A stretch of 64,000 nt of DNA from Uropetala carovei (taxonomy: Eukaryota > Arthropoda > Insecta > Odonata > Petaluridae): contig JAXCHB010000133.1 in NCBI GenBank assembly GCA_036926305.1, positions 6,836,001 to 6,900,000 of the forward strand. Reading direction: 5' to 3'. This document shows positions 22,496 to 34,560 of this stretch, one piece after another. Each line of letters begins with the position of its first letter. Positions within the stretch are counted from its first letter, which is position 1. Both the position numbers and the translations under genes were made by a program. The notes below the pieces were generated by a model. It did not search any database. It saw only the letters and a list, made by a program, of their open reading frames with translations, and had not been told where the DNA came from.

Positions 22496-24286
22496 ACAAG
22501 TTAGGAAAGTGTACAACGCATCACAAATGGGCGCGTTTCGTGCAATGGAGTATTACAAAGCAATTACATACCTGTACGTAAGGGAAATTGCGTTTTAAAG
22601 TTCTTATATTCTTCAAAAATAATCCATTTTCTTCCTATTCAATAATATTGCATGCATGCGTAAGAAAATTAAACGTTTGTTTGTGAGATTGTTTATGTTA
22701 GCAACAATGAAGTAACCATGCAAAAGATTTTCTAAGTTCAACTCGATATAAGACTTTTTTATTTGATTTTCTCGATAACGGCTACTCCTACGATAAAACT
22801 GTATAGGAAAGGAAATACTCTACTTTACCAGTTCTACAACTTTTATTTGAAAAATATTTTGATATGAGCAATACTTTACGAGATATGACGACCATTTAAT
22901 TTTTTGTCACCAGTAAAGTGGTAAGACTGATTGGCGTACGTGATTCGTTTTTGCGATTTTCTTATTATATTTTATTGAAAGTCCTTAATATCAAAATTCA
23001 TGACAATCCGTTCAGTAATGAATCGGAGGTAACAATGACGGCCGCCTTGGGGTACGGGAGGGGTACGAAAAATCCACAAAATTTCGAATCAAATAACGTA
23101 TTTCTGAAAACTTCGACCATGTAACATGTAAACTTCGCAGGAATAAGATAGTATAGAGTTTTATTCGTCGAATAAAGCAAAAACGAAAAAAATCGGTCCA
23201 TATTTACATATTTTAATGCTTGAAGGAAGAATACCTTGCAAGTCAAGAAATGGATTCATACGTGTTATCTTATGGAAAAATGTTAATCCCCTATATTGGC
23301 AGCACTGATTAATCCCGGTTGACCAAACCCTGACCATTCACTAAATAAGGATATAAGGAAGAGTGGTACCAAATTTGGTAATTCTAGCTTTTATCGTTTA
23401 GGAGGAGTTCCATGAACAAACCAACAAACACACACTTCAAAAATATTATAGTAGATTACGTATTGTTTATAACGGTTGCCACGTAAATTGTTAATCCAAC
23501 AATACGCTCATTCCCGTGTTATTTAAATGGGAAAAATTAAAAGAAAAACATTCTTAATATAAAAAATGTAGTTCAAATCACTTTAAAAACCCTCCCATTT
23601 TCGTTATCTTTTTATTGCGGTTAAAATGGCACCTTCTTCTTGCTTCTATGTTTTGTAGTTGTTGCGCTATAAATGCACAATCACTTTTCAAAATATTTAT
23701 AGTAGAGATAAGAAGATTCAGTTAAAAACAACAAATATTTGGTTCCATGTAAACAAATTAAAATCGTACACAGAAATTGACAAACGATATTACGTTAAAA
23801 TTTTTCCTATATAAATGCATTGAACTCTCAATTTCGGCGACAGTGGGAGTTGTCATGATAGCTTATAATTGGTATTGTAGTAAAACTGATAAAATCACGT
23901 ATTTTATTGATTCTAACCGCATTTCTACGCGAATTCGACCAGAATTCGGTATCTGTCTTCAATAAAATATACTTCGTTCTTTCCTGCAAAAAAGTATCCG
24001 TCTCAAGTCGTACCTTTATGTTAAGTAATTTTAAAATGCAAATTAAAAGTAGTCTACACTCATCCCTGTATTTCAGTTGCAGGACGCGGCAAAATACGTG
24101 ACATTCGATAATTAAATCGTTCGTCATTTCGAATCAAAGTGGCGTACTCAAACAAAACCTTGACCATTCACTAAATTAGGATGTAATGAAGAATCGTTCC
24201 AAATGTGGTTATTCTAGCTTTTATCGTTTAGGAGGAGTTCCATGAACAAACCAACAAACACACCCTTCAAAATACATTATAGGAGA
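22496..24286 (-). mobile_element. Degenerate Helitron remnants, two 5' ends
   Basis: The interior matches the Helitron at 2628-3040 (here 22497-22890) and 3320-3700 (here 23700-24090). Between them, 23024-23455 matches the 5' third of the Helitron at 6749-7763 and ends in a Helitron-like TCTAC start at 23455 (minus strand). A second related 5' end (TCTCCTATAATGTATTTTG) is at 24286. No CTAG-hairpin 3' end was found. This is probably one Helitron inserted into another, followed by decay. Confidence 0.65.
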
Positions 24287-25370
24287 TAATGAAATTCGAA
24301 AATTGCTATCTTGAGCTTCATTCAGCTTTCTAGTGATAATAATTTGCAAACAGAAAAAGTGAATATCCTTTTTCTTAATGTGAAGAATTATCTGTGCTTA
24401 TTTCAGGTTAAGAGGACTGTTCTCATTGACTTAGGCAGCAGGTAATACAGCTCATAATTTTAATGAAAAAAATCTCTCCCAAAAAATGTTGCTTTCCTTC
24501 TCTCCTTCTTACTGCCGTAGAACATTTGAAGGTCTCTGGATGTTCACAAGGTTTGAAAAAAAATTTAGACATATGACAAATTTCTACATAAGAGTTACAT
24601 TTGCTTTTATACGTATTGAAATCTGTTTTGCATTGCATCATTCATTTCCTCACTTTGATTTTAGCTGAGCTGATTTAAAAAAATTATTTTTGAATAAAAT
24701 ATTTAATACCAAAATTAAAGATTATCTCATTAACAAATTCATTGATGCGTTACTTTTGGTTGATAATTAATGTCACTATTAAAACAATGAAATATTTTAG
24801 CGAGGTTTATAAAGTTCTGGTGGGGATGGGCCCCACCATCCACAAGGTAAGAGCCGCCAATGATATACCTATGGAGGCTGCATACGTATGTATGCACATA
24901 CGTGCGGCCATACGCACATACCCACGCAGATTCATGCAAAAATTACATTTTATATTTTAGAGCTACCTTTTTACGCTTGACAATTGCCTCTAGTTTACTT
25001 TCTTCTTTCCATCTTTGTCATGTCTTCTTTACCTCCCTCGTATTCCTCACGCTGTCACACCTTTAACGTACCCACTAGAATCTCAGATTTGACTGCGACA
25101 TGAATTGTGTAAAAAGGGAGAAGAGGCCAATCTTATACGAGCATGGCGAAGGCCGTTTCTAAATAGGAAGTGTGCATTGCACATTCCAGTTGCCCCTTAT
25201 ATAACTTCATTGCGGCATTCAACCGCTTATTCGACTACCAACTGCCCGCATGTCGTTCATAATTGTGCGTAAACCACGGAAGAGATAAGATAAGGTCGCT
25301 TCATTCCCAGAAACACGAGCGGTTACAAGTCTAACTCGTACCTTACCAGAATTGGAGGCTTGAAGTTATT
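24287..25370. other. No gene assigned
   Basis: Mostly AT-rich. A 46-nt segment at about 24802-24847 is bounded by AG and GTAAGA but is not supported by other evidence. Composition becomes GC-richer after about 25100 towards the candidate promoter. Confidence 0.4.
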
Positions 25371-25685
25371 TTTTTGTACGTAGCTAAACCCTCGACTGTT
25401 TTCGAACGCTTGCAGCCCTTGCAGCTGTTTTTTTTTGGCGTGACGTTTTCACTCTTCCCTCAGAAAGCGACAAGGAAGGATTGCTCGAGGAAGGAGTCAC
25501 GTGAACATCGGTGGCTAATGGCGTTTCAATTTAGATTAGATCCTAATGCAGGGTGTCACTTGCAAGCCGTAGTTGGATTCAGCGGCGCGGAATTGCCTGT
25601 AACTGGAAACACCCAAAGACGAAGATAAATAATTTCGGAGCAACGCAATCGTAATTTATACCCGAAACTTAGTCGCTAGGACGAA
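25371..25685 (+). promoter_or_regulatory. Candidate promoter/5' UTR of the plus-strand gene
   Basis: A GC- and CpG-richer patch directly upstream of the candidate first exon. The open frame through 25374-25628 is not recognised and probably reflects composition. No TATA or initiator can be pinned down. Confidence 0.3.
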
Positions 25686-25695
25686 ATGGCGTTCG
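25686..25695 (+). CDS. Candidate first coding exon of an unidentified cellular gene
   Basis: ATG in a good start context (G at -3, G at +4) is followed by GCG TTC G and a near-perfect donor GTGAGT. Joined in phase with the segment at 26796-26856, it encodes a basic peptide beginning MAFVTLLSNLAASRSW. The peptide lacks acidic residues and is rich in Ser/Arg/Lys/Leu, as in mitochondrial targeting sequences. I do not recognise the protein. Together with the CpG-rich upstream region this is the best candidate for a host gene start, still unproven without transcript data. Confidence 0.4.
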
Positions 25696-26795
25696 GTGAG
25701 TACTACATACACTTTTTATTACTACGATTTTGTTGTTTTATATACACCGAGGCATTATCAGTTATTCAACTTTGGTATTTTTATTAAAATTTAAAAGAAA
25801 CTACGTGGTTGTTTGAAAACTTTCAAGTTCGGGCGTTTCCTATTAATATAATAATTTGGATTAGCTTTATAATTATTTCGCATACCTAATCCCAGCACCT
25901 CCGACGACTGGCTTTCAGTTGAACTTAATATACTAGCTTAAAGTAACCAATGTATTCTATGTTATGACAACATTTTTCAACGACTGACATTCATGTTGGA
26001 TTGGAGGAGAGTTGGTTATGGTGTTAGTCTTTAATGTAATTTTATTCTTGTTTGAACGCTTTTTGGTTTTGTTAGGTTAGGTATGGTATAAGATTTTATT
26101 ATACAATTTATGTGAAATTTTGTTGGGTTGCTTAAAGAACAAAAAACAAACGTTATTGCATTGCATTTAAGTCGTACGTATTTTAATGTTTCACCTTTAT
26201 ATTTAATTTAAATATTTAATTGATTCTAATCGTTTATTAAACTTGTAATAGATTTAATTTTATATATTATTTATTTTTGTAACAAAATGAGAGTACCGCT
26301 TTAGGATGGTACGTGAAAACCGTGTAGTGCTGTCTAATATTGACAAAGTTTTGTTGCTAAAAAGTGTTAGTTGAAGAGTAGTTAATTTGACCAGAGAAAA
26401 CAAGTGTTTCAAATGCTCATTTTCCTTTTATATTACAACGATCTTTGGCGACATTAATCCATACATGGCTCAGGAAAACAGCCGAAATGTGTCTTAAGGC
26501 CTTACGCATCATTTTGTATTCTTTTTCATCATATCCTCAAAGTGTATTGCTGAATATTAAAAGTACAAGCTGGTGAGCCATAAGGTGTGCTATTTCTTAA
26601 CTTTAACTTGCTTAAATATTTACTCGCATGTGTTATTTTACGTCGTTAGAATTGATAAAACTTTTTGATTTCCAAAATCTGTTAAAAATCCATCCATCAT
26701 TCCCTTGTTTATTGCCTACATTCCATTACGAAAATTGTTGACTTTACAACTATGACAATTGGTTGTTTTATAAATGTATTCTTAAATTGTTTCAG
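25696..26795 (+). other. Candidate intron 1 (1100 bp)
   Basis: Begins GTGAGT and ends with a polypyrimidine-like AAATTGTTTCAG. AT-rich, no ORFs or transposon ends noticed. Its intronic status depends on the flanking candidate exons. Confidence 0.35.
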
Positions 26796-26856
26796 TTACG
26801 TTGCTAAGCAATCTTGCTGCCAGCAGGAGTTGGACATTAAAGGTCATTAAAAGCAG
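26796..26856 (+). CDS. Candidate second coding exon
   Basis: The acceptor TTGTTTCAG precedes an open segment that continues the frame of exon 1 and ends at donor AGCAG then GTGAAG. It adds VTLLSNLAASRSWTLKVIKS. If the donor is not used, the frame stops at once (AGG TGA), so splicing here is needed for a longer protein. An alternative donor at about 26961 (GCATTG then GTGAGT) would suit an untranslated exon. No later exon is recognised; it would lie beyond the transposon cluster or outside the window. Confidence 0.35.
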
Positions 26857-27639
26857 GTGAAGGAAAAGGGGGAGGCGGGAATAGGAGCAAGAATGCAAGG
26901 AGCAAAGGATGGAGCAGCAAGCGGGAACCTCACAATGTGGTGGATGAACCTCGAATGCATTGGTGAGTTTTAATGGTTTTTTCTTCTCCTTTTGTGAACC
27001 TCGGCAGCGTCATTGCACTCTAACACAATAACTGAACCTTTGTATAATACTGTTACAAAAAGTTGTTTCTTACATAAATATAGTATATGATGTGGTATAT
27101 GAAATGTAACGTACTTCTAGGAGGAATGTGTCTGAAATCTGGCATTATGATAGATCATTGTGTACAACTAATTCTGTTATTCCAAAATATTAAATAAATT
27201 AAATAATATTTTAACCAGAAAACAAGATTTTTCCTTGTTTTATCAATGATTAATATTAACGTCCTTCCAAGCATGTCCAATTCTTTTAAAGGAAATTAAT
27301 AGGCTACATCAACCAACAACTCGAATATATGACAACGTCCTAATCCTAACACATGAAATATCTTTTTTCATTTAAACCTGTTAAGAAAGCGTAGAGTGTA
27401 TCATAATATTACTATTCATAATTATTTAAAAAGTTCTTCACTTGAGTTATACAGTTGTAATATTTACGTTTACATCATCATCTTGTAAACCTGGCCCTCC
27501 TGTAATGCAGGGGATGTGTTTTGGATAAGCACTGTGTAATGTGAATCCATGTGATGTGAACCCTGTTTTACATAGTGAAATAGGGGTTGAGTTCCTAACA
27601 CTTTCATGCATCCTCATCCAGACAGGGATGGCTCAAGAC
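26857..27639. other. No gene seen; possible intron
   Basis: AT-rich sequence between the candidate exon and the large hAT nest. No motif-bearing ORFs. Confidence 0.4.
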
Positions 27640-27648
27640 ATTTTGGCC

Positions 27649-28357
27649 AGTGTTGCCACTTTTTTTAGCACTTGGGAGCTAGATTTCATCTTCTTGGTAG
27701 CTAGAAAGTAGCTAGAATATTTAATTACCTGTAATATTCATGGCTGTGTAAGGAAGCTTAACATATGATGTTTCTAAACTATTAGAGTATGTAATTGTGT
27801 GCTGAGCATATGCATCAACTATTACATAGACACAAAAGATGAAACCTTCCCCTGAACCAATTTCTTGGCCAATTGAAAAACTTTTAAAAGCCTTTCTCCC
27901 AACACCGAATGTTTCTTTTGTAAGAATTTTATGAAAAGTATATAGGAAGGCAGACTCCAATTGTCAAGACCATGCTGTTATTGGTGTTTTTGTCTGCTTT
28001 TTTAGATTTTTTGGTTGTCTCCTCTGTTCTGACAAATCTTTTACTTTAAAATGTTTTTAGAAATTGATACTAAGCTGAAGTAAAAATAAGGAACAATAAC
28101 TCACCGAAAAATATAACTTACAAAAATGCTTTAATTGATCGTTATTGTGAACCATTTAAAACATATGGTCCTCTGTAAAGCTTGGTTTTTGAGGTAAATC
28201 GTGGCGATATTTGTTGACAATGTAAAAAAACAGGCACGAGTTGGTCAAGTAACTTGCCAGTCTATTCCCTCCTTTACATTCAAGGATATCTGCAACTGCT
28301 AGTTGTTAGTTGTTTATAGGGGTACCATATCTTCAACTTGTCTAGGATGTTTTAGAT
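27649..28357. other. Left arm of the outer hAT, no recognisable coding
   Basis: Own sequence of the outer element between its terminus and the inner hAT. The 80-codon minus frame at 27721-27960 has no recognised motif. Confidence 0.5.
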
Positions 28358-28689
28358 CAGTGGTGCACAACCTTTTTCTATCAAAGGGCTGCATTTCACA
28401 TTTTTTCCGAGTCCGCGGGCCACATTATGAAAAAAATTACATTGAATTTGTAAATTTAAGGAAAATCTTAATTAAAACTTATTTTATTACATTTTATGGG
28501 ATTTAATTATTTTTTATTAAATAATGATGATTATAAATAATAATAATAATTACAACTTAATTTTCTGCAAAATTAAACTTTCCATTTCAATAAGAAATCT
28601 CTGACACATCTTAATAGAAAATAGAATCAATCAACCTTTTCTATTTTAAAGTGAATTTAATTTGCCTCAATGCGATCATTGAGCCTGCA

Positions 28690-29460
28690 TTGCCGTTGTT
28701 AAACGCTTAATATCTGGTGTAATATTTGTTGTGTTTAGACAAAACATTGAATACAGATTTTCCTCCGTCAACTGGTTTCGATATTTCGATTTGATTAATT
28801 TCATCAATGAAAAAGCGTGTTCGCATATATGTGCTTCCAAACAGATTTGTGCAAATAGCTGTCATCCGTCATAGATTTGAATAGGATTCTTTAGGAAGGC
28901 AGAATTCCCTCCTTAAATTTTGACCTCAGTTCATCATTACTCTGAAGATCGATGAGTTCGAGCTGTAAACTGGAGTCAGCGTCTTTATATGAGGCTTCAA
29001 AAGGGTTCACAGATGTTTTTAACGACGTTTTGTCCCTATCAAAGTCTGTAAATCTCTCACTGAATGACTGCTGGATACGTTCTATGTGAGTGGCATATTT
29101 GAAATTGTTCACATTATATTTTTTAAATATTTGTTGGCATTTAGGAAACTGACAGGTATTGTTCTTCAACAGTTGCTCCCGAAATAATGATAATTTAATT
29201 TGGAACGCTGAATAAAACGTTGCAAAACCTTGCCTCTGTTAATCCACCGTACTTCAGAATAGTACAGAACATCACCATATTCAACTTCAATTTCCTCGAG
29301 AAAAGCTTTGAATTGTCTGTGGTTTAGCGCGCGTGATCTGATGTAGTTGACTGTATTTAAAACATTACTCATAACTTTACTAAATCCTAAATCCTTCCCA
29401 ATTAGGTTTTTCACATGAATTACGTGTTGATATTTATAAACTCATTTTTGAACCCTAACT
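28690..29460 (-). pseudogene. hAT transposase C-terminal half (GTF2IRD2-like)
   Basis: The minus strand encodes, in order, VNYIRSRALNHRQFKAFLEE, EYGDVLYYSEVRWINRGKV, a middle block with FTDFDRDK and LQLELIDLQSNDELRSKFKE, and a C-terminal block with ICEHAFSLMKLIKSKYRNQL (about 28740-28820), which is the hAT dimerisation region. The conserved W of the RW motif is present. The family cuts and pastes DNA using an RNase H-like DDE core. A frame change near 29168, loss of roughly 100 residues between the RW motif and the next block, and a stop before the C-terminal block show decay. The N-terminal half is at 37401-37580. Confidence 0.85.
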
Positions 29461-29506
29461 TTTGGACAGAAGAGATACCATCCCTTTTCGAGCACCTGTC
29501 GTAGAA

Positions 29507-29533
29507 GGGGGGGGGGGGGGGGGGGGGGGGGGG
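29507..29533. repeat. Poly-G run (27 bases)
   Basis: An uninterrupted G tract on the plus strand, next to a GGGCCCCC motif. Its length may be uncertain in the assembly. Confidence 0.9.
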
Positions 29534-29648
29534 TGCAGCGGATGCGAAGTTCCGGGCCCCCGAGTGAACATTCGTTTATTGTCCCCAAAATTTAGAGATA
29601 TCAGTTATTTATTAAAGAATCTGCCATAAATTTTGTGCAAACTTAAAA

Positions 29649-29912
29649 TTGATCCAAGTAATTATAGTTAGTATACCTCGTTTTGTGTTTACTATACTGT
29701 TGTTTTAACATTATGATTATTTTAAATGTTAGGAATTAATACATTTCTATTAAAAATTATATTTTTCTCCAAGTTCATAGAGAAAACGGCATTAAATAAA
29801 TCAACAAGCATTGATCCAAATAATTATAGTTTTTGTGTTTACTATACTGTTGTTTTAACATAATGATTATTTTAAATTTTAGGAATTAATAAATTTATAT
29901 TAAAAATTATGT
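29649..29912 (+). repeat. Direct duplication, two copies of about 105-114 bp
   Basis: Copies start ATTGATCCAAGTAATTATAG (29649) and ATTGATCCAAATAATTATAG (29811). Both continue through GTTTACTATACTGTTGTTTT to ATTAAAAATTAT. The period is about 162 bp, with a small deletion in the second copy. Confidence 0.85.
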
Positions 29913-30556
29913 TTTTTGTCAGTTTTGTATCTTTTTTGTGCATAGGAGGTGGATTAGGGCCCGCAAAATTATTTGTATCCGGGCCCCCTTTAATACTTGG
30001 CTGGTCCCGAATATACATGAAAATATTTTTTTGAACGGTAATGCAGTACAGTATATGCAGTAACACGGATGAGAATAAATAATTTATCCTATTCGACATT
30101 TCCTGTAGAATTTATGTGAAAGTTGTAATTTATGTGGAATGTATTCATATATTTCCTGTGGCTGTTTATTTTAATGTTAAAATTATACCATTTATTGTAA
30201 AACTGACCATTAAGCATTAAAGGGAGTATGTATTTTTAATATATTAAATTTGTCCTTCCCTAAGTATTGTTCAATCCGGCATTATTATTGTAATTTTGGA
30301 ATTAAATGCATTTGCTCCTAACATTTTTATAAAAATTACATAGCTCCTGGGTATTAAACTGTTAGCAAGATGAACGAACAGAACTTAACCTCTCAAGCCG
30401 GTACTCCATACACGTGTACGGACCTTCCTATCGCTCCCAGGAGCGGTAGTCCGTACACGCGTACGGACCTTGACCTCACTTCACTAAATCCTATATACGC
30501 ACTCCATCTGTTTATGTTTTGACCAACTAATTCTTCTTCAGCTTCAGAATGCTTGG

Positions 30557-31613
30557 ATGGTGCTCCCCTCTAATCTTCTTTCTAAAAGCATCTTTAGTTT
30601 TGTTCTTAGTGATGATGAAATAGAGCAAAAGTTTCTCAGACGTAGTAAAAAAATCATGGCGGACCTCTCTTCGCGTTCGAGTATGACATTGAGTGATATT
30701 TTGTCTTTATTGAATGATAGTGAGAGTGAAAGTGATGGTGATGAATCATCAAGTGATATCTTGGACTGTGATGTAGATTATAGCCAGTTAATTAGTATCA
30801 ATGAAGACATTCATGATGAATTTAGTGATTCCAGAGATCGTGATACTTTTAATTGGAAATTAGTTGATGAGGCATACGGTCCCCGAAAAATACCATTTGT
30901 GGGTAATATTGGATCACAGCTACAATGTGATAATGTGTTGGATAGTTTTCTGGCGTATTTTGATGCGGAGGTTATAGACCTAATCGTCATGGAAACTATA
31001 CCTGTTTTTTACTCTTATGAAGCTTGACCTTGAAAATCCTAGTTGTATGCTTACTGCTGCAGCCAATGAAAGCTCGAGGGACTGTTGATGGGGGGGGAGA
31101 AAGTCAGTCAGTCCCTCGCCATCGTGCTGTTCACATCGCTCCGAGCTCGACTGTGTTGCCAGATCTACCGCGTTTACGCCTTAGCGTTCGCATGCGACTT
31201 TCTTCAAGAACGGATATCGGGCAAGAGCGTACTACTTTCCCGCACCTCTCAAAAACTTTAAATGGTGGTGGAAGAGGAAAACACCCTGATTGGCTATTCA
31301 CTGCACCACGGTCAAGCTTCATAAGAGTAGAAAACGGGTATAATAGATATGCGCAACAGCACATACAGACTACTTCCCTCAAGCGCAGGTCTCGTGTTCA
31401 TAATTGGCGTGATGCCTCAAGGGAGGAAATATACCTTATTCTTGGAGTATTTATTCTAATGGGAATCATTCAAAAGCCCACCATAAAGTTATATTTTTCC
31501 AGAGACCCATTTCTAGAAACACCTATTTTTTCCCAAATCATGACACAAGATAGATTTGAACTTATACAAAAGTTTTTGCATTTTGTAAATAATATAATAA
31601 TAATAATTTTGTT
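30557..31613 (+). pseudogene. piggyBac transposase N-terminal part, MITE-interrupted
   Basis: An acidic Ser/Asp/Glu-rich N-terminus (SESESDGDESSSDILD), typical of piggyBac transposases, leads to VDSFLAYFD-like and VMET segments. After removal of the MITE and one TA, the frame continues NRYAQQH, then VHNWRDASREEIYLILGVFI (in part), MGIIQKPTIKLYFS and MTQDRFELIQKFLHFVNN. These are the first blocks of the DDE_Tnp_1_7 domain. The catalytic Asp residues lie further on and are absent, so the copy is truncated. The longest frame starts at 30557, but the ATG at 30656 (MADLSSRSSMTLSDI) is a plausible start. Confidence 0.8.
30999..31340. mobile_element. 342-bp MITE in the piggyBac ORF
   Basis: Inverted ends of about 31 bp, TACCTGTTTTTTACTCTTAT on the left and TACCCGTTTTCTACTCTTAT on the right (reverse complement), both continuing GAAGCTTGACC. 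It is flanked by TA at 30997-30998 and 31341-31342. Removing it with one TA restores the host reading frame across METNRYAQ. TA duplication suggests a Tc1-mariner/pogo-mobilised element. No coding. Confidence 0.93.
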
Positions 31614-32056
31614 ATCTGTAATAAGAAAACATCGGATCAATTTCTTCCACTCGATGAGTGAGCATTTTTCGTCTACAATATGTGTCAGCATTTTCCATGT
31701 GCTCGGCTCACACTTCTGGACAATATGGAAGAACGTAAACATCTTTGAATAAATAGTCTGTGCAAACTCTTTCTCTCTCTCTCTCTCTTTCAGAGCAGAC
31801 AAAGACTTAATTCTTTCTATAAATACATTCTGTTCGTGAAATGCTGACCATCCTCATGGCCCAGATCAGTAAGCCTGAATTCCTAAAATCAAACGGAAAA
31901 TTAATGACAAAGTTTAACATAAAAGAAAATTAGTAAGAAGAGCTACAAATTTTAAGAATGAAGTATAATAAAGAATAAATGCATAGTTTTGAAGTATAAC
32001 AAAGATTTTTAATTTTAATCGAATGTATTTCATCAAAAACAATCATGCGCTCTATG
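31597..32056. other. No gene seen; CT microsatellite
   Basis: AT-rich joint between the piggyBac relic and the next hAT, with a CTCTCTCT run at 31770-31793. No motif-bearing ORF. Confidence 0.5.
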
Positions 32057-34560
32057 CAGTGTTGAATCCAGACGTTCTTCCCTGGGGGGGAAACTGCATG
32101 GGTCGGGGGGGTATATAATATATTGCTAGAAAATTAGTAGGAGTTGTTTTTTTTGTTATTGTTTAAATAAGTGAAATAAAATGCAGTTTATTTATATTTT
32201 ATTTATTTATTGCAGATTAACAAATAATTTGTAATATAATTTTATACATCACCATTTAATAACAAAATTAACTAAATTTAATATTTGGAATAATCCTAGA
32301 AAATTTGATTAAATATGTAACAAACGCTTTAATAAACCTTAGTCTTGATAAGTAATATAATTATAAAACACTAAATATATATTTATTGAAAAGAAGAAAT
32401 AAATGTGTATTCATTAGTACTCGGGAAGATCAAAAAAAGCATAAACTAAAACTAAACAAATATGCAAAATTATACCTATTTATGCATCTAGTACTTTTAA
32501 ATAGACATAATGTAATAAAAAATGTTTTATTTCACAAAAACTGACAAATTCCTGTGCCTTAATAAAAAATAATAACTATATGAATTTATGGTTTAATCTC
32601 AAGACACTTGATAAGGAACTTAAACAATTTAAATTAACCTCAGTCTCCTTTGTTTCTTCTTAGCGTATGTGTCATTAACATCGTCTAACAAAGTATTTGG
32701 TAACTCATCAGGTTCCTCGATAGCGATTTTCATGAGGTCTTGCAATGTTTCTTGTCCCAACCTACTTCTTAATTTCATCATCAGCCTATTCATTGTACTA
32801 AAAGACCGTTCAGCACTTGCGGTGGACTCTGGAATGCAACATAGTTTTACGCATAAACTCTTAAGTTCATCATATCCAATATTGGATTTCAATATTAATT
32901 TCAAAATATTATTCTGATGTCGGATTGGACGGCATACGTAAAAGAACGAATATCATTCCACAATGCATCGGAATTTAAATGCAGCAAACCAGATAAATGC
33001 CTAGCATGATTCTGCTGATTCCAACTTCGAGGTAATTTTGATCAACAGTATAGCGTTTTTGTTGAATCAATAACTTATCTGGTTAATCATTTCATTGACA
33101 AATTTACGGGCTTATTTCAGGTTTTTCGTTTTCCTTTACAGGGCGTATATTTTCAAGATCTTTAACCATGGACATGTAGTTTTTCCAGATTATGCTTTCT
33201 TCATTATTTACAAAGCAATCATGAGATATAGTTTTAAGGTGTTTAATAGTGGAATTAATAAGTCTGGATAAATCGGATAAACATAAATCTTCTTTTTATA
33301 AAATCTTACTTAGATTTGAAACAGCAAGTAGTGCTTCATGTAAAACACAGAGGTTTATTAAAAAACGGGATTTTTCCATTTCTAATAAATGCCTCCTGCT
33401 AAAGAAGCAAGGTCCACACCATCCTTATGTATCTGTTCACAAGTCATCATTATGGAACCGTAACAAAACCTGACAGCGTCAATAGATCTAAAATTACTTA
33501 TCTAGCAAGTTTCTATGGTTTCTGAAATTTTTAATAGTGGTTCCTCAAGAATGGATTGAACATTGTGTAACATTCTTTCCCGTCTAGATGATCTATGAAA
33601 CAGTTTGTAAATATCTTTAAAAACATGCAGCACTCGTTCAATCACTGGATATTTGTTTCTAGCACTTGTCAAAGCTAAGGATAATACATGCGCTCTGCAG
33701 TGTATGTAAGGTATTTCTCGTCCAACTTTTTCTGATAGTCTCTTTTGTACACCGGAAATATTTCCTGAGAAAGTAGCAGCTCCATCAAATGAACATGACA
33801 CTAAATATTTTAAATCTATTTTCCATTGTTTTAGCTGACATAAAATGGTTTGCGTTATAGTTTCTGCATTTAATTAAACAGAGGAACATTTCTCTAATAT
33901 TATTGTTATCTACAAAACGTAGTAATATCGTGTTCTGAAATATTATTAATATTTGTGGACTCATCAGCTATTAACGAAAAGTACTTATTTTTCACAACGA
34001 TGCTGGAATCATGTTTATCAAATACCTCCCCAATGCACGAAATAAATTCTGACTCAGTCGCTTTGCTAATATAAGTAGAGCGGCTGCTTTTTGGCCTTTT
34101 AACCAAGTATTGAGAATATCGTCATGTTTAATAACAATTTTTTAACTAATGCTTCATATTTGGTTGTATGAGGTATTTCTTCTTTAGTTAGAAAATATAG
34201 GACTTCTATAAGAGCATGCATTGACCGACGATTTTGGCCTCTCTGTTTCACTCTCGTTAATTGATATGCTATGTACTGGTTTCTGCATTCTCTGGAGATG
34301 CAACGTTTCCATAGAAACACTACATGCATGCTTTTTGGAATTTGCATGTTTTTCTAGTTTACCAGTTTTTCCCACGGCTTTTCTATAATTAGTAAAAGGT
34401 ACGTTGATACCACCAGATTTTTGTATCGCTTCTAAATCGTTTTTCAAAAATATCTCACAAAATTTGTAAAATGCTCCTTCGCGAATACTATCAAAATAAA
34501 GCCATTCGTATTTTGATTCCCACTTATTATATTTTGATTTAGTTTTCTTGCTGATATCAC
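32057..34560 (-). mobile_element. hAT element with TTF-type finger transposase, degenerate
   Basis: The left terminus is CAGTGTTGAATCCAGACG at 32057, hAT-like in form. The transposase pseudogene lies on the minus strand. The other terminus was not identified; R2 begins at 34711. Confidence 0.65.
32629..34447 (-). pseudogene. hAT transposase (TTF finger/ZMYM1-like), multiply broken
   Basis: Segments in order on the minus strand: a TTF-type finger region (34184-34447; FTNYRKAVGKTGKLEKHANS and KKH); a spacer with ALIEVLYFLTKEEIPHTTKY (34099-34347); the first catalytic region with YFSLIADEST (33906-34106); the second with CSFDGAATFSG and IHCRAHVLSLAL (33502-33801); and the C-terminal dimerisation block IPESTASAERSFSTMNRL (32629-32904). 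The expected catalytic D, D and E positions are present in ADEST, SFDGA and SAERS. At least four frame changes and a decayed gap between about 32905 and 33500 abolish coding. The family matches the P52rIPK/ZMYM1-like hAT group. Confidence 0.82.

Larger units (their letters stand above)
29461..30384. other. Inserted AT-rich sequence with G-run and direct duplication
   Basis: No coding recognised. It contains a 27-base G run, two GGGCCC-containing segments that look like ends of a further element (about 29550 and 29955), and a roughly 110-bp direct duplication (29649-29762 and 29811-29912). Confidence 0.5.
30385..31613 (+). mobile_element. piggyBac element, left part
   Basis: A TTAA (30385-30388) is followed by CCTCTCAAGCCGG and two imperfect subterminal repeats (about 30401 and 30449) with CACGTGTACGGACC and CACGCGTACGGACC. 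Then comes a piggyBac-type ORF. The right end was not found; similarity stops near 31600 in an AT-rich run. A MITE (30999-31340) interrupts the gene. Confidence 0.75.

Noticed and set aside
24742..24960. Possible coding exon ending VYKVLVGMGPTIHK at a GTAAGA donor
   Set aside because: The bounded segment is only about 46 nt, the donor sits beside a GGGCCC palindrome, and no neighbouring exon was found.
25374..25628. 84-codon ORF upstream of the candidate first exon
   Set aside because: No recognised motif; better explained as open frame in a CpG-rich 5' region.
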